Shown: positions 42,590 through 51,574, counted from the stretch's first letter. The stretch is 64,000 nucleotides of DNA from Shouchella clausii (GCF_001598215.1 NZ_BCXJ01000003.1:1-64000), one strand, 5' to 3'. Program-made: numbers and translations. The notes: generated by a model from the letters alone, not told the origin.

Positions 42590-42675
42590 AACCACTAGGG
42601 GAGCCGACTGGCTGAGAAAAGCGCTGCTTTGACCCTTTGAACCTGATCTGGCTTATACCAGCGTAGGGAAGTGGA
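42590..42675 (+). ncRNA. TPP (thi-box) riboswitch
   Basis: All diagnostic blocks are present: CCACTAGGGGAGCC, GGCTGAGAAA, GACCCTTTGAACCTGATCTGG and TTATACCAGCGTAGGGAAGTGG (given here as separate short blocks). P1 pairs CCACT with AGTGG. Downstream, GGAGA...TTGCT pairs with AGCAA...TCTCC (about 42673-42712), while CTCTCCTTT can alternatively pair with the tenA Shine-Dalgarno AAAGGAGGAG. There is no T-run, so control is probably at translation. Confidence 0.95.
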
Positions 42676-42758
42676 GAACGATTGCTTATCCATTTAGAGC
42701 AACTCTCCTTTCTTGCGGCAGGCATCCCTTTGTGGAAAAAAAGGAGGAGACGATTTTT

Positions 42759-43433
42759 ATGAGTTTTACTGCCGAACTTCGCAAAACCGCCGACCCGATT
42801 TACAAAGCCATTTTTAGCCATCCGTTTGTGCAAGGTATTGGTAAAGGTTCGTTGCCTGCAGATTCCCTTATTCATTACGTTAAACAAGATTTTGAATACT
42901 TAAATACGTTTATGCAAATATACGGCATTGCTATTAGCCGGTGCGAAAACCGCGAAGATATTGCGATGTTCACTGAACAAATCGGCTTTATTTTACACAG
43001 TGAAACACATCCTCACCATAATTTTTGCGAGGTGGCAGGCGTCCGCTATGAGGATTTGCAGTATGAGCCACTTGCCCCGACTGCCCACCATTATACACGC
43101 CATATGCTTGATGTTGCCCACCGTGGTTCTCTCGCCGAAATATTGGCTGTGCTTTTGCCTTGTCCGTGGACGTACCAAGCGATCGGCGACTATTTGTACG
43201 AAACGTTCCAGCCAAAAGCAAACCATCCATTTTTCGATTGGATTTCCTTTTACCGCTCGAACGGAGAAATGGGCGTAACAAAACAATTTTGTAAACGCCT
43301 CGACGAGCTTGCGGCACATGCTACGCAACAAGAAAAAGAGCGGATGCTAGACCACTTTTTAAAAAGCTGTCAACTAGAGTACAGTTTTTGGGAAATGGCT
43401 TATGTAAAAGAAAAATGGCCAGTTGCTTATTAA
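42759..43433 (+). CDS. tenA: Thiaminase II / aminopyrimidine aminohydrolase TenA
   Basis: A 224-aa TenA-family protein. The catalytic Cys is in LPCPWTYQAIGDYL and the conserved Glu in YSFWEMAY near the C-terminus; YVKQDFEYL and the SExxHH segment SETHPHHNF are family hallmarks. TenA hydrolyses base-degraded thiamine (aminomethyl-pyrimidine) for salvage; this fits the TPP riboswitch. ATG 42759 follows AAAGGAGGAGACG; an open frame from 42732 is not preceded by a ribosome-binding site. tag follows 39 nt downstream on the same strand. Confidence 0.95.
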   Translation: MSFTAELRKTADPIYKAIFSHPFVQGIGKGSLPADSLIHYVKQDFEYLNTFMQIYGIAISRCENREDIAMFTEQIGFILHSETHPHHNFCEVAGVRYEDLQYEPLAPTAHHYTRHMLDVAHRGSLAEILAVLLPCPWTYQAIGDYLYETFQPKANHPFFDWISFYRSNGEMGVTKQFCKRLDELAAHATQQEKERMLDHFLKSCQLEYSFWEMAYVKEKWPVAY

Positions 43434-43472
43434 CAGCTGCTCCGGCTTAATCGTTCAAACGAGGAGGTTCCT

Positions 43473-44003
43473 ATGCCAAAGCGTTGTAGTTGGGTAAGTG
43501 ACATCCCCCTCTACGAGCACTACCATGATAACGAATGGGGGCGGCCTACTTATGACGACCAACAACTATTTGAAATGCTCATGTTAGAGCTTATGCAGTC
43601 AGGATTAAGCTGGCTAACTATCTTAAAAAAACGAGAAGCGCTTCGAACAGCATTCGCTAGCTTTAACTGGGAGTCATTGGCCCGTTTTACAGAAGAAGAT
43701 GTAGCACGCTTAAAAGAAATGAAAGCGATCATTCGTCATGAAGGAAAAATCCGTGCCGTTCTTACAAATGCGGCTGTAGCTCGTACACTTGCAAACGAGC
43801 ACGGCTCCTTTGCGAATTTTATCTGGTCCTTTGCTCCAAATGAACGGGACAACCTTTCCGAACAAGCTAAATCGCTCAGCAAAGCGTTAAAATCTGCTGG
43901 TATGGCCTTTGTCGGGCCAACCACTTGCCAGTCTTTTATGGAAGCTGCTGGCTTAGTCAACAGCCATGAACAAGGCTGCTACCTTTATCAACCAGCAAAA
44001 TAG
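43473..44003 (+). CDS. tag: DNA-3-methyladenine glycosylase I
   Basis: A 176-aa Tag protein. The zinc-binding residues are in place: Cys near the N-terminus (KRCSWV), His in YHDNEWG, and His/Cys in VNSHEQGC at the C-terminus. MQSGLSWLTILKKREALR is the base-recognition helix-hairpin region. It excises 3-methyladenine from alkylated DNA. GAGGAGG precedes the ATG. It may be co-transcribed with tenA, since no terminator lies between; a hairpin follows at 44033-44056. Confidence 0.95.
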   Translation: MPKRCSWVSDIPLYEHYHDNEWGRPTYDDQQLFEMLMLELMQSGLSWLTILKKREALRTAFASFNWESLARFTEEDVARLKEMKAIIRHEGKIRAVLTNAAVARTLANEHGSFANFIWSFAPNERDNLSEQAKSLSKALKSAGMAFVGPTTCQSFMEAAGLVNSHEQGCYLYQPAK

Positions 44004-44032
44004 CAGCTTCTAATTTAGTAGGCAACAAACAA

Positions 44033-44056
44033 GGTTGTCGGCAAATGCCGACAACC
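44033..44056. terminator. Perfect hairpin between tag and the tasA-like gene
   Basis: GGTTGTCGGCA and TGCCGACAACC form an 11-bp stem with a 2-nt loop between convergent genes. It lacks a clear T-run on either side. Confidence 0.7.
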
Positions 44057-44069
44057 TCCACTGACTGGA

Positions 44070-44771
44070 TCACTTCGCGCCTTGGTCTGTTTGCTTGGCT
44101 AGTACTTCAAGTGAAGCAGTATAAACAGCTCCTTGGTATTCATTGCCTGCATTCTCATCTAATTTAACGCCGAAATTAAGATCGATGTATTGGCCTTCAT
44201 CCAGTTGCCAAAACTCGTTATCAGCTCCTTGCAAGCTGCCATCGCCAAGCACAAATTGATCTGCATTTTCGTCATAAGCTTGTTCATCAATTAAGGCAGC
44301 TACAACTTCAACGCCATTTGGCTCGGCAGTATGTGAAAAAGACTGGACTTCATTAGTAATGCCATTAAACAATTGGTCTAACTTATATTGTGCATCTTCA
44401 TACACATCCCTACCTGGCGTTGTCGTATACTTAATCGCAATGTAGCCAACTTTATACGCATCGATTGGTACATTCAAGTCGACAGAGTGGTCATAGGTTG
44501 CTTGCAAATGAGTGTCGAGGGTGCCTGTATTTTCAATTGAAAGCCAATCGCCAAAGATCAGCTGTGAAGGAGCAAAACTTTCCGCTTTGACGATGTTGCC
44601 GTCAATGTCTTCGCCATGGTTAATTTCCAGCGTTCCATTTTTAATTTCCCCAGTAGCGGACGTTTCCCCTGTAAACCATGAAAACGACCCTCCTGACCCG
44701 AGAACAACAACTAACGCTCCTACAAAAGCTGTAGCGATCATGGCTAATTTCAATGATTTTACTTTCTTCAT
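44070..44771 (-). CDS. TasA/camelysin family secreted protein
   Basis: A 233-aa exported protein of the TasA/CalY (camelysin, M73) family. The signal region MKKVKSLKLAMIATAFVGALVV is followed by the SipW-type site and SFSWFTGETSATGEIKNGTLEI, the family hallmark after the cleavage region. TasA forms amyloid-like fibres of the biofilm matrix in B. subtilis. The ATG at 44771 overlaps the sipW stop (TGATG) and has AAGGAGG upstream, so translation is coupled to its dedicated signal peptidase. No tapA-like gene is present. Confidence 0.9.
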   Translation of the reverse strand: MKKVKSLKLAMIATAFVGALVVVLGSGGSFSWFTGETSATGEIKNGTLEINHGEDIDGNIVKAESFAPSQLIFGDWLSIENTGTLDTHLQATYDHSVDLNVPIDAYKVGYIAIKYTTTPGRDVYEDAQYKLDQLFNGITNEVQSFSHTAEPNGVEVVAALIDEQAYDENADQFVLGDGSLQGADNEFWQLDEGQYIDLNFGVKLDENAGNEYQGAVYTASLEVLAKQTDQGAK

Positions 44772-45301
44772 CAAGAAGCCTCCTTACGTTTTTTTTGGAT
44801 AGTTTCATAGCACGACAACACCAAATACCCAGCAATCGGCACGACAATCAGCAAACCATAACCGATTGGTTGATTGATTTTTTCAGCAACTAAACCAATT
44901 TTAGGAATGGTTAACACATGGGTGCCAACAATTTGTTCTTTTACGATCGGGTTTTCATCTATAACGTTGTTGTTATCGCCTTGCGTCTTATAATACGTCT
45001 TTCCATCGCTTTCAAACTTCTCAACAATCCGGTGTGTGAACAAGCGCCGTTCAGGAGCCATAAACGTCACAACATCGCCAATGCTAGGCTCCTCATTCTT
45101 TTTCATGATGACTACATCTCCGGCGGCAAACGTTGGCTCCATGCTGTTGGACAAGATGGTATAGCTTGTCCAGCCAAACAGCTCAGGTCCTCTGCCGTCA
45201 CTGCCTTTTCCTTGAAGGACAAAAAAGAGAACGAGGAAGAACAAAAACGATGCAATCCCGGTAATCGCCAATTTTCCGATTGTCCTCCACATGTTGACCA
45301 T
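44771..45301 (-). CDS. sipW: Signal peptidase I, SipW (ER) type
   Basis: A 176-aa membrane peptidase with helices near both ends. The nucleophile Ser is in SNSMEPTF, and the general base is the His of LFTHRIV, as in ER/archaeal-type and SipW enzymes, rather than the Lys of ordinary bacterial SPases; GDNNNVIDENPI holds the conserved Asp. SipW processes TasA-family preproteins. ATG 45301 (or 45292) follows GAGGAAGC. It lies 44 nt after the subtilase gene and overlaps the tasA-like gene, forming one operon. Confidence 0.94.
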   Translation of the reverse strand: MVNMWRTIGKLAITGIASFLFFLVLFFVLQGKGSDGRGPELFGWTSYTILSNSMEPTFAAGDVVIMKKNEEPSIGDVVTFMAPERRLFTHRIVEKFESDGKTYYKTQGDNNNVIDENPIVKEQIVGTHVLTIPKIGLVAEKINQPIGYGLLIVVPIAGYLVLSCYETIQKKRKEAS

Positions 45302-45345
45302 AAATAAACCAGCTTCCTCAAAAAAAGGGGAGCACCCCTTCTTTA

Positions 45346-47733
45346 TTAAGATGCAAAATCGAAAGCATAGACGGGTGTGCCAATTGGCTGAGCAACCAAT
45401 GCTTCTTCTGTAACATAAGTGCCAAACGGAATTCGATATACTTCACTTTGGTCATCGACGTTTGTCAACGTAATGTACCCTCCGTACAACCCTTCTGCCG
45501 CCGTTTTCGGTGCAATTAAAAATGCATTGTTCTCGACTGTCTCACCGGCAGGAACTGTAATCGCTGAATTGGTTTGCAGAGTCAGGCCATTCTCTCCAGC
45601 TGGAAGCGTGCCATTGGCGGTGTGGAAGGATGCATGTACATTGAATGTCTTTGCTTCATCGCCGTTATTTATTAAGCGTAGGCTGTGACGCTCCCGAATA
45701 TTGCCTGCATCCGTACTAACGAAACCAAAGCTTAGCCCGCCTGTTTTGTCTTGAATCACGGCTAAAAGGTCGTCCTCAACATGGTAACTGTCAATCGATG
45801 CCTGGATCATAACCGTTGATTCGATAGCAGCAACTGGGTTGATCCGCCCTGCCCCTATTTCAAACACATTGTATTCCTCTGTCATTGGCACAGCCGTATT
45901 CATTAATTTGGTCTTAATGTCGGCAGGCGTCTGTTCTGGATTGGCTTGAATCATGAGCGCCGCAACCCCAGCCACGTGAGGGGAAGCCATCGACGTACCT
46001 GACGAGCGTCGATAGGCAAACTCGTAATCGCCAGTAAACTCTGGTCCTGCCATATAGCTTGGCACAGTTGAATGGACATCGACCCCTGGAGCAACCACTT
46101 CTGGTTTAATTGCCGCTGTGTAGTTGACTGGCCCCCGAGAACTAAACTCAGCTAGCAAATCACCAGTAGTCACACTGCCACTCATTTCGCCAAACGTTAC
46201 CGTTGCCCCGTCTTCCAATAATGAAGCGATAGCCTCTCCGTCCTCATAGGTTAAAGAAAAACTAGGGATATAGTTGTGGTCCGCGCCGGCATAAATCGGA
46301 TTATGGCCATCCCCTGGAAGATTGTTATAAATAATAATGGCTTCTGCTCCAGCGGCTTTGGCGTTTGCGATTTTATCGACAAATGAAAGCTCGCCGCGTA
46401 TGACAAAAGCGACTTTTCCGTTTACGTCTACTTGTTCAAATTCTGCGACGGTACCAAGACCGGCATCAACCAGTTCAAGCGTTTGGTCGCTGAAATCCTC
46501 TAGATTGCCTGCAAAAGATTCGGCAATGACACGGAGGTCGCCTGTCAGCTCTTCCTCCCCTAATTGATACGTACTCGAAAATTCAGGAATGGTAAGAGAA
46601 ACATTGCTTGCTCCTACTGAAATAGGCAACGCTGCTGCCCCAGGAGCCCCCACAGTGCCGAGCCCATTACGGCCATTATTTCCTGCTGATGTCACGACCG
46701 TCACTCCAGCCAAAGCGGCATTGTTTGTCGCAATGCTCGTTGGTGCTATTGGATCGTTGGAATTGTTGCCGAGTGACAAATTGATCACATCCATGCCATC
46801 AATTACTGATTGCTCAATCCCAGCAATCACATCAGCCGTTGTTCCTGAGCCATACGGGCCAAGTACACGATAGGCGTACAAATCGACTTCAGGAGCCACA
46901 CCAGTGACAGCATATTCTGAATCATTTTCTGCTGTTCCTGCCACTGTACCGGAGACATGTGTGCCATGGCTCGTATAGTATGAACTTCCATTGGCATTAA
47001 ACTCTGGCATTCCTGAGTTTTGCCAGTCCTCATAAGTCGCTTCCATTGGGTCATCATCATCGTCGACAAAGTCATAACCGCCTTTGTAAACAGCTGTTAA
47101 ATCAGGGTGTTCATAGTCAATGCCTGTGTCGATAACGCCGACTTTTACACCTGCTCCTGTTAGTCCATGTTCATGGAGCTCATGAATACCAAGGAAAGGA
47201 ATGCTGTCCACCATCATCGCTTCCGCAGGCTCATCAATGGCCTTTTCTTCGACGGGCTTGATTAACTCCACCACATCATTGCTATAAATTGCTTTTACGC
47301 CTTCACGTTCAAGCAACTCTTCCACTTTGTTTGCTGGCAAGTTGACAGAAACTCCGTTAAAAATTGCTGTATATTCCCGTTCTACATAAGAAGAAGCGCT
47401 TCTGGACGTATCCAGCACATCCGCCAATGTTTCTTTAAATTGCTCATGCGATTCTTGTACATTTTCCCGTGCTTCTTCCTCTGTCAAATCGTCTTCAAGT
47501 TCTTTCGAAACAGCAAGGGCTACTTGTTCTGGAAGTTCATCCAACTCGACAATAACCGAAACGTCTTCTTTACTGGCCAAATCAATATCATCAGCCAAAA
47601 AGAGCGATTGCGCCTCTCCCCTTTCAGCGATTGCCAACTGGGGTGCAACCGGTACAGAGCTTGCCACCATGCAAAGGGACAGCGCACTAAGGTACATCGT
47701 TTTTCGGCCGCTTAACGTACGCACTTTTTTCAA
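45346..47733 (-). CDS. vpr: Secreted subtilisin-like serine protease with PA domain (Vpr-like)
   Basis: A 795-aa secreted protease, close to the 806 aa of B. subtilis Vpr. Signal peptide to about residue 36, I9 propeptide, then an S8 catalytic domain interrupted by a PA domain (~residues 390-520). The triad in this numbering is Asp202 (VIDTGIDYEHPDL), His257 (SHGTHVSGT) and Ser581 (SSGTSMASPHVAG). The C-terminal ~170 residues form beta-rich domains. I start at TTG 47733 behind AGAAAGGGTG; an ATG at 47769 would coincide with the predicted transcription start. It is the first gene of an operon with sipW and tasA-like, unlike in B. subtilis. Confidence 0.92.
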   Translation of the reverse strand: MKKVRTLSGRKTMYLSALSLCMVASSVPVAPQLAIAERGEAQSLFLADDIDLASKEDVSVIVELDELPEQVALAVSKELEDDLTEEEARENVQESHEQFKETLADVLDTSRSASSYVEREYTAIFNGVSVNLPANKVEELLEREGVKAIYSNDVVELIKPVEEKAIDEPAEAMMVDSIPFLGIHELHEHGLTGAGVKVGVIDTGIDYEHPDLTAVYKGGYDFVDDDDDPMEATYEDWQNSGMPEFNANGSSYYTSHGTHVSGTVAGTAENDSEYAVTGVAPEVDLYAYRVLGPYGSGTTADVIAGIEQSVIDGMDVINLSLGNNSNDPIAPTSIATNNAALAGVTVVTSAGNNGRNGLGTVGAPGAAALPISVGASNVSLTIPEFSSTYQLGEEELTGDLRVIAESFAGNLEDFSDQTLELVDAGLGTVAEFEQVDVNGKVAFVIRGELSFVDKIANAKAAGAEAIIIYNNLPGDGHNPIYAGADHNYIPSFSLTYEDGEAIASLLEDGATVTFGEMSGSVTTGDLLAEFSSRGPVNYTAAIKPEVVAPGVDVHSTVPSYMAGPEFTGDYEFAYRRSSGTSMASPHVAGVAALMIQANPEQTPADIKTKLMNTAVPMTEEYNVFEIGAGRINPVAAIESTVMIQASIDSYHVEDDLLAVIQDKTGGLSFGFVSTDAGNIRERHSLRLINNGDEAKTFNVHASFHTANGTLPAGENGLTLQTNSAITVPAGETVENNAFLIAPKTAAEGLYGGYITLTNVDDQSEVYRIPFGTYVTEEALVAQPIGTPVYAFDFAS

Positions 47734-47775
47734 ATAAAAACACCCTTTCTGAATCTTTTTGTCGTGCATAACCGA

Positions 47776-47803
47776 ATTATATCGAAAATGCAGAAAACAA
47801 CAA
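47776..47803 (-). promoter_or_regulatory. Sigma-A promoter of vpr-sipW-tasA
   Basis: On the minus strand TTGTTG (47803-47798), 16-nt spacer, perfect TATAAT (47781-47776). The transcription start would be near 47769. Further upstream to about 48086 the region is A/T-rich with no gene. Confidence 0.65.
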
Positions 47804-48086
47804 CAAAATTCATAGGGCTTTTGTCTATTCTAAAAATCGGCATTCCTGTGAGAAAATAGAACTATTTTTTCATTTTCAGGCTCCATAAAAGACTATGCCA
47901 ATACCCTTTACTATTTTCCCAACTCATCTTTAATTTTTAACTAAAAGAAAAAAACAAGTCCTTTTCCCTATTTATAAAACCCGGTCAAATGCATAGATTA
48001 ATGGTTTTATTATCCAAATGGATATACCTTTACACTCAATTCCGGGTCTACCCTCTACTTTCTCCCCTGCTCACGATACCCGCATT

Positions 48087-48117
48087 AAAAAAGAGCCTAC
48101 CTTTTAGGCTCTTTTTT
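48087..48117. terminator. Bidirectional intrinsic terminator
   Basis: AAAAAAGAGCCTA and TAGGCTCTTTTTT form the stem (48087-48117). It terminates the minus-strand PHP phosphatase gene, whose stop lies at 48119. Confidence 0.9.
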
Positions 48118-48118
48118 C

Positions 48119-48931
48119 TTATAAAATCACGGATTTCCGCTCTTTCCCAACAAAGAAAACCATCTCTTTAAATCCAATCTCCTTTAACATACGTTGAACT
48201 TCATGATAATCATCAGCAACACGCTCAGGCGTATGGGCATCTGAGCCAAATGACACAGGCACGCCATAATGGTGGGCACGCTCCAATATTTCATGAGAAG
48301 GATACCAACCACCACAATCTTTTGTTTTTCCAGACGTATTGACTTCGATGGCGACCTGTTCATCGGCAATCACTTTAAGCGTTTCTTCAATAATTGGTGT
48401 TTCAATTGCCGAGAACGCTGGATAAAATCCTTTCATGGCATCAATATGGCCTAGCACTTGAAACATTCCGCTTTTTGCAGATTGTTGAATCAGTCGATAA
48501 TACGCCTCTTTCACTTCGACACGCTCTGCATGATTTAAGCCTTCCCAACGTCCTTTTCGAAAAATGTTGACCTCATTTACATAATGGACGGAGCCAATAA
48601 TGTAATCAAAAGGGTATTTCGCATACATACGTTTGTACAGATCCTGGTGATCTGGAAAAAAATCGCTTTCCATTCCTAGTAGGACATGGATTTGTTGCTC
48701 GTACTTTTTCTTTAACGCCAGCACTTCCTCGACGTAGTTAGCTAATTCGCTTTTCCCCATCGCAATGCCAGGATACAGTTGGTCTTCGTCGCTATAAAAA
48801 TACGGCGAGTGATCAGCAATGCCAATATAGTCCATCCCTTTTGCAATCGACGCCTTTATGTAATCCTCTATCTCTCCAAGGGCGTGGCCACAGCGATGGT
48901 GGTGTGTATGCAAGTCAAATACAACAGTCAT
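48119..48931 (-). CDS. PHP-domain histidinol-phosphatase (HisK/YtvP-like)
   Basis: A 270-aa PHP-fold metal-dependent phosphatase. Ligand-bearing segments are DLHTHHHRCGHA, GIADHSPYF, GMESDFFPD, GSVHYV, GHIDAMKGF and SFGSDAHTPE. The arrangement matches HisK-type histidinol-phosphatases, the eighth step of histidine synthesis in Firmicutes, where the gene usually lies outside the his operon, as here. ATG 48931 follows AAAAGGAGCG; the frame runs open to 48973 without a ribosome-binding site. A weaker alternative is a PHP phosphoesterase of other specificity. Confidence 0.88.
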   Translation of the reverse strand: MTVVFDLHTHHHRCGHALGEIEDYIKASIAKGMDYIGIADHSPYFYSDEDQLYPGIAMGKSELANYVEEVLALKKKYEQQIHVLLGMESDFFPDHQDLYKRMYAKYPFDYIIGSVHYVNEVNIFRKGRWEGLNHAERVEVKEAYYRLIQQSAKSGMFQVLGHIDAMKGFYPAFSAIETPIIEETLKVIADEQVAIEVNTSGKTKDCGGWYPSHEILERAHHYGVPVSFGSDAHTPERVADDYHEVQRMLKEIGFKEMVFFVGKERKSVIL

Positions 48932-49063
48932 CAAATCGCTCCTTTTCTTATTCTGCAGCCTTATTATACACAACTTTCCTTTCTTACGGTTTAGCTAAAA
49001 AGACCGCCCTTCTTAGAAAAGGGCGGAATAACTGCTCTATTTGTTTTCCAGGCCGGTGTATGG

Positions 49064-50071
49064 TCATTCGTTTATGATCACAAGTTTGCCAATCATGTTT
49101 CCTTGCTCCAACAGACGGTGCCCTTCTTTGAGCGTTTCTGCATTCATCGGTGAAAGCGTTTTTGTCATTGTCTGTTTTAACTCACCGCGATCAAACATAG
49201 CAGCTATGTTGGCTAACAAGCGATGCTGTTCGATTTGATCTTCAGTTTGGAAGATAGGACGCGTAAACATAACTTCCCAAGAAAAAGTGACGCTTTTCGA
49301 ACGTATTTTTGTCATATCAAGAGTCCGTTTATTTTCGACGATCGCACATATGGCGCCTTGAGGCTTGATGCAGGCAGCCATCCCATCCCAATGTTCATTC
49401 GTATCAGCCATGCAGAAAATATAATCAACGTCTTTATAGCCAAGCTCTTGGAGTTGGGGAAGCAATTCCTGTTTATGGTTGATCGTATGATGGGCGCCCA
49501 TGCTTTTGCACCATGCCGCCGTTTCCTGCCTTGAAGCAGTCGCAATCACATTCAGTTTCGCTTTAGCGGCCAATTGGACCGCAATTGAGCCAACGCCTCC
49601 AGCCCCGCCAATTAGCAAAATCGATTTCCCTGCATCCCCTTCGCTAATCCGCAAACGGTCAAACAATGCTTCCCAAGCTGTTATAGACGTTAAAGGCATC
49701 GCTGCCGCTTCTGCAAAAGATAACGATTTTGGCTTTGGGCCTACAATCCGTTCATCGACTAGTTGAAATTCGGCATTCGATCCTTGCCTCGTAATATTGC
49801 CAGCATAAAAAACTTCATCGCCTATATCAAATAACACACAGTCTTCGCCTACAGCCTTCACAACCCCGCTAGCATCAAAACCGAGAATGCGAAGGGCCTC
49901 CTCCGTTTTGTCTTTAGGAGCTCTTACTTTCGTATCAACAGGATTGACAGACACAGCCTTTACTTCGACCAGTAAATCCCGACCACTTGGCACGGGGTCT
50001 GGTACTTGTTCTTCTACGAAACTTTCCTTGTCTTCAATCGGCAAATAGCGGTATAACCCAACTGCTTTCAA
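49064..50071 (-). CDS. Zinc-independent MDR oxidoreductase (quinone-oxidoreductase-like)
   Basis: A 335-aa medium-chain dehydrogenase/reductase. GroES-like N-terminal domain (KAVSVNPVDTKVRAP) and NAD(P)-binding domain with GGAGGVGSIAVQLAAKA. The catalytic zinc ligands of true alcohol dehydrogenases are missing, which puts it in the zinc-binding-ADH-like/quinone reductase group that reduces enones and quinones. TTG start at 50071 with GGGAG about 10 nt upstream. Its neighbours give no clue to substrate. A monocistronic gene. Confidence 0.87.
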   Translation of the reverse strand: MKAVGLYRYLPIEDKESFVEEQVPDPVPSGRDLLVEVKAVSVNPVDTKVRAPKDKTEEALRILGFDASGVVKAVGEDCVLFDIGDEVFYAGNITRQGSNAEFQLVDERIVGPKPKSLSFAEAAAMPLTSITAWEALFDRLRISEGDAGKSILLIGGAGGVGSIAVQLAAKAKLNVIATASRQETAAWCKSMGAHHTINHKQELLPQLQELGYKDVDYIFCMADTNEHWDGMAACIKPQGAICAIVENKRTLDMTKIRSKSVTFSWEVMFTRPIFQTEDQIEQHRLLANIAAMFDRGELKQTMTKTLSPMNAETLKEGHRLLEQGNMIGKLVIINE

Positions 50072-50159
50072 GTGGACCAGCTCCCTTTTTGAGTTTATAA
50101 AACCATTCCCAGAAAAGCGAGTAGCAAACGTTTAGCTAATAGGAAAAGGAATCGATTCG

Positions 50160-50795
50160 TTAGCGCTCAACTGTCATTTTCTTGATCACTTGCTCTTGCC
50201 CGACAACTGGCCTGCCCTCTTGTGCTCCACCTGTTTCTGTCTCTGTCTGTTCGGCGATCTCATCGACAACGTCCATGCCGTCAATTACCTTTCCGAAGGC
50301 AGCATAGTCGCCATCAAGATTTAAAGCATCTTCATGCATAATAAAAAACTGGGAGCCAGCTGAGTCCGGTTCTTGCGTTCTTGCCATCGAAATGACGCCA
50401 CGCTCATGGGAGAGGGGGTTATCAATACCATTACTTGAAAACTCGCCTTTAATTTCATAACCTGGACCACCTGTGCCATCTCCATTTGGATCGCCACCTT
50501 GAATCATAAACCCTGGTATAATCCGATGAAACGTCAGGCCGTCATAAAAACCATCTTCCACAAGCGCGACAAAATTATTGACTGTTTGAGGAGCAATCTC
50601 TGGATAAAGCTCTAATTTGACAATGCCGCCATTTTCCATTTCCATTGAGACAATTGGTGTCTCTGTCTCTTCCACAGACACGTCCGGTACGCCCTCTTCA
50701 TTTTGTCCTTGCTCGCTTCCGGTTCCTCCGCACGCTGCAAGCGTCAACAAAAAGCAAGCCACAATGAACATGCCGATCCGTTTGTTACTTATCAC
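50160..50795 (-). CDS. Cyclophilin-type peptidyl-prolyl isomerase lipoprotein
   Basis: A 211-aa lipoprotein (lipobox LAAC, Cys about residue 22) with a full cyclophilin domain from ~residue 48: LTFHRIIPGFMIQGGDPNGDGTGGPGY, SMARTQEPDSAGSQFFI and FGKVIDGMDVV. The active-site Arg (FHR), Phe and Gln (GSQFF) are conserved. It should assist folding of secreted proteins at the membrane-wall interface. The GTG start overlaps the preceding gene's stop (GTGA), so the two lipoproteins are translationally coupled. Confidence 0.93.
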   Translation of the reverse strand: MISNKRIGMFIVACFLLTLAACGGTGSEQGQNEEGVPDVSVEETETPIVSMEMENGGIVKLELYPEIAPQTVNNFVALVEDGFYDGLTFHRIIPGFMIQGGDPNGDGTGGPGYEIKGEFSSNGIDNPLSHERGVISMARTQEPDSAGSQFFIMHEDALNLDGDYAAFGKVIDGMDVVDEIAEQTETETGGAQEGRPVVGQEQVIKKMTVER

Positions 50796-51574
50796 TCATT
50801 TTCATCCCCTGTATCGGCAGAGCCCGTTTCCTGCTCATCCGTTTGATCATCTTCATCTTCTTCCGTTTCCTGCTCAAGGCTCTCTAGCTCTTCTTTATCC
50901 TCATCGACGACGACGACACGGGCAGCATCTGCTTCCTGTGGAATGCTTTCCTCTACATTCCCTCTCGGCACCACTTCTACGACGAGGCCACTCTCTAAGT
51001 CTTCGGATTTTAATGGTTCATATTCATCGACAAGCTCTAGTACTTCCGTTGCTACGTCGTAATGAAAACGTGTGCCAGATTCATAATGGCCGTCTTCCCC
51101 TAAAACAAAGAATGTGTTTTGCTCCTCATTGACATTCGATACAATTCCTTTAATTGAATATTCTTTTGTTAAAATGACAATTTTTGTCGCATTCGTTTCT
51201 TCTGGCTGTTGAGACGTTGTTGGTTCCCCGTACACTTCTACTTCTAGCTCAGGCTTTAGAAAGGACTGATCGACACGTAAATAATCATTTAAGTGTTTGA
51301 CATATATTTCAGTTCTTCTATTTATAAGGACATTCATTTGCGGATTTGCGTCTACATCAAACGAAGTGATCGTTGGTGCAGGTTCGCCGTTTTCACCAGA
51401 CACGCCTACGTTTTTTTTGGCGTCTGCATTCGCTTGGTAATCACCCTCAAATTCGACGTCTACAATCGTCCCTTCCGTTTGAACAACATCATCTTCTGTA
51501 AAAGAGATGCCGTCATTTTGTCCGCAGCCTGCCAAACACCATAGCGCACCTACAGCAAACAGGACTTGCTTCAA
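50792..51574 (-). CDS. Putative lipoprotein of unknown function
   Basis: A 260-aa protein with a short signal and lipobox CLAGC (Cys about residue 17), predicted to be membrane-anchored outside the cell. The middle consists of OB-like beta-rich repeats (VQTEGTIVDVEFEGDYQ; KGIVSNVNEEQNTFFVLGEDG), and the last ~40 residues are a very acidic Glu/Asp-rich tail. I do not recognise the family. It is coupled by a 4-nt overlap to the cyclophilin lipoprotein gene, suggesting a joint role in exoprotein maturation. TTG start behind AGAGGGGTG. Confidence 0.72.
   Translation of the reverse strand: MKQVLFAVGALWCLAGCGQNDGISFTEDDVVQTEGTIVDVEFEGDYQANADAKKNVGVSGENGEPAPTITSFDVDANPQMNVLINRRTEIYVKHLNDYLRVDQSFLKPELEVEVYGEPTTSQQPEETNATKIVILTKEYSIKGIVSNVNEEQNTFFVLGEDGHYESGTRFHYDVATEVLELVDEYEPLKSEDLESGLVVEVVPRGNVEESIPQEADAARVVVVDEDKEELESLEQETEEDEDDQTDEQETGSADTGDENE

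Noticed and set aside
47770-48086. SinR-type operators upstream of the vpr-sipW-tasA operon
   Set aside because: Only single partial GTTCT-like matches were seen in A/T-rich sequence; not enough to support SinR control.
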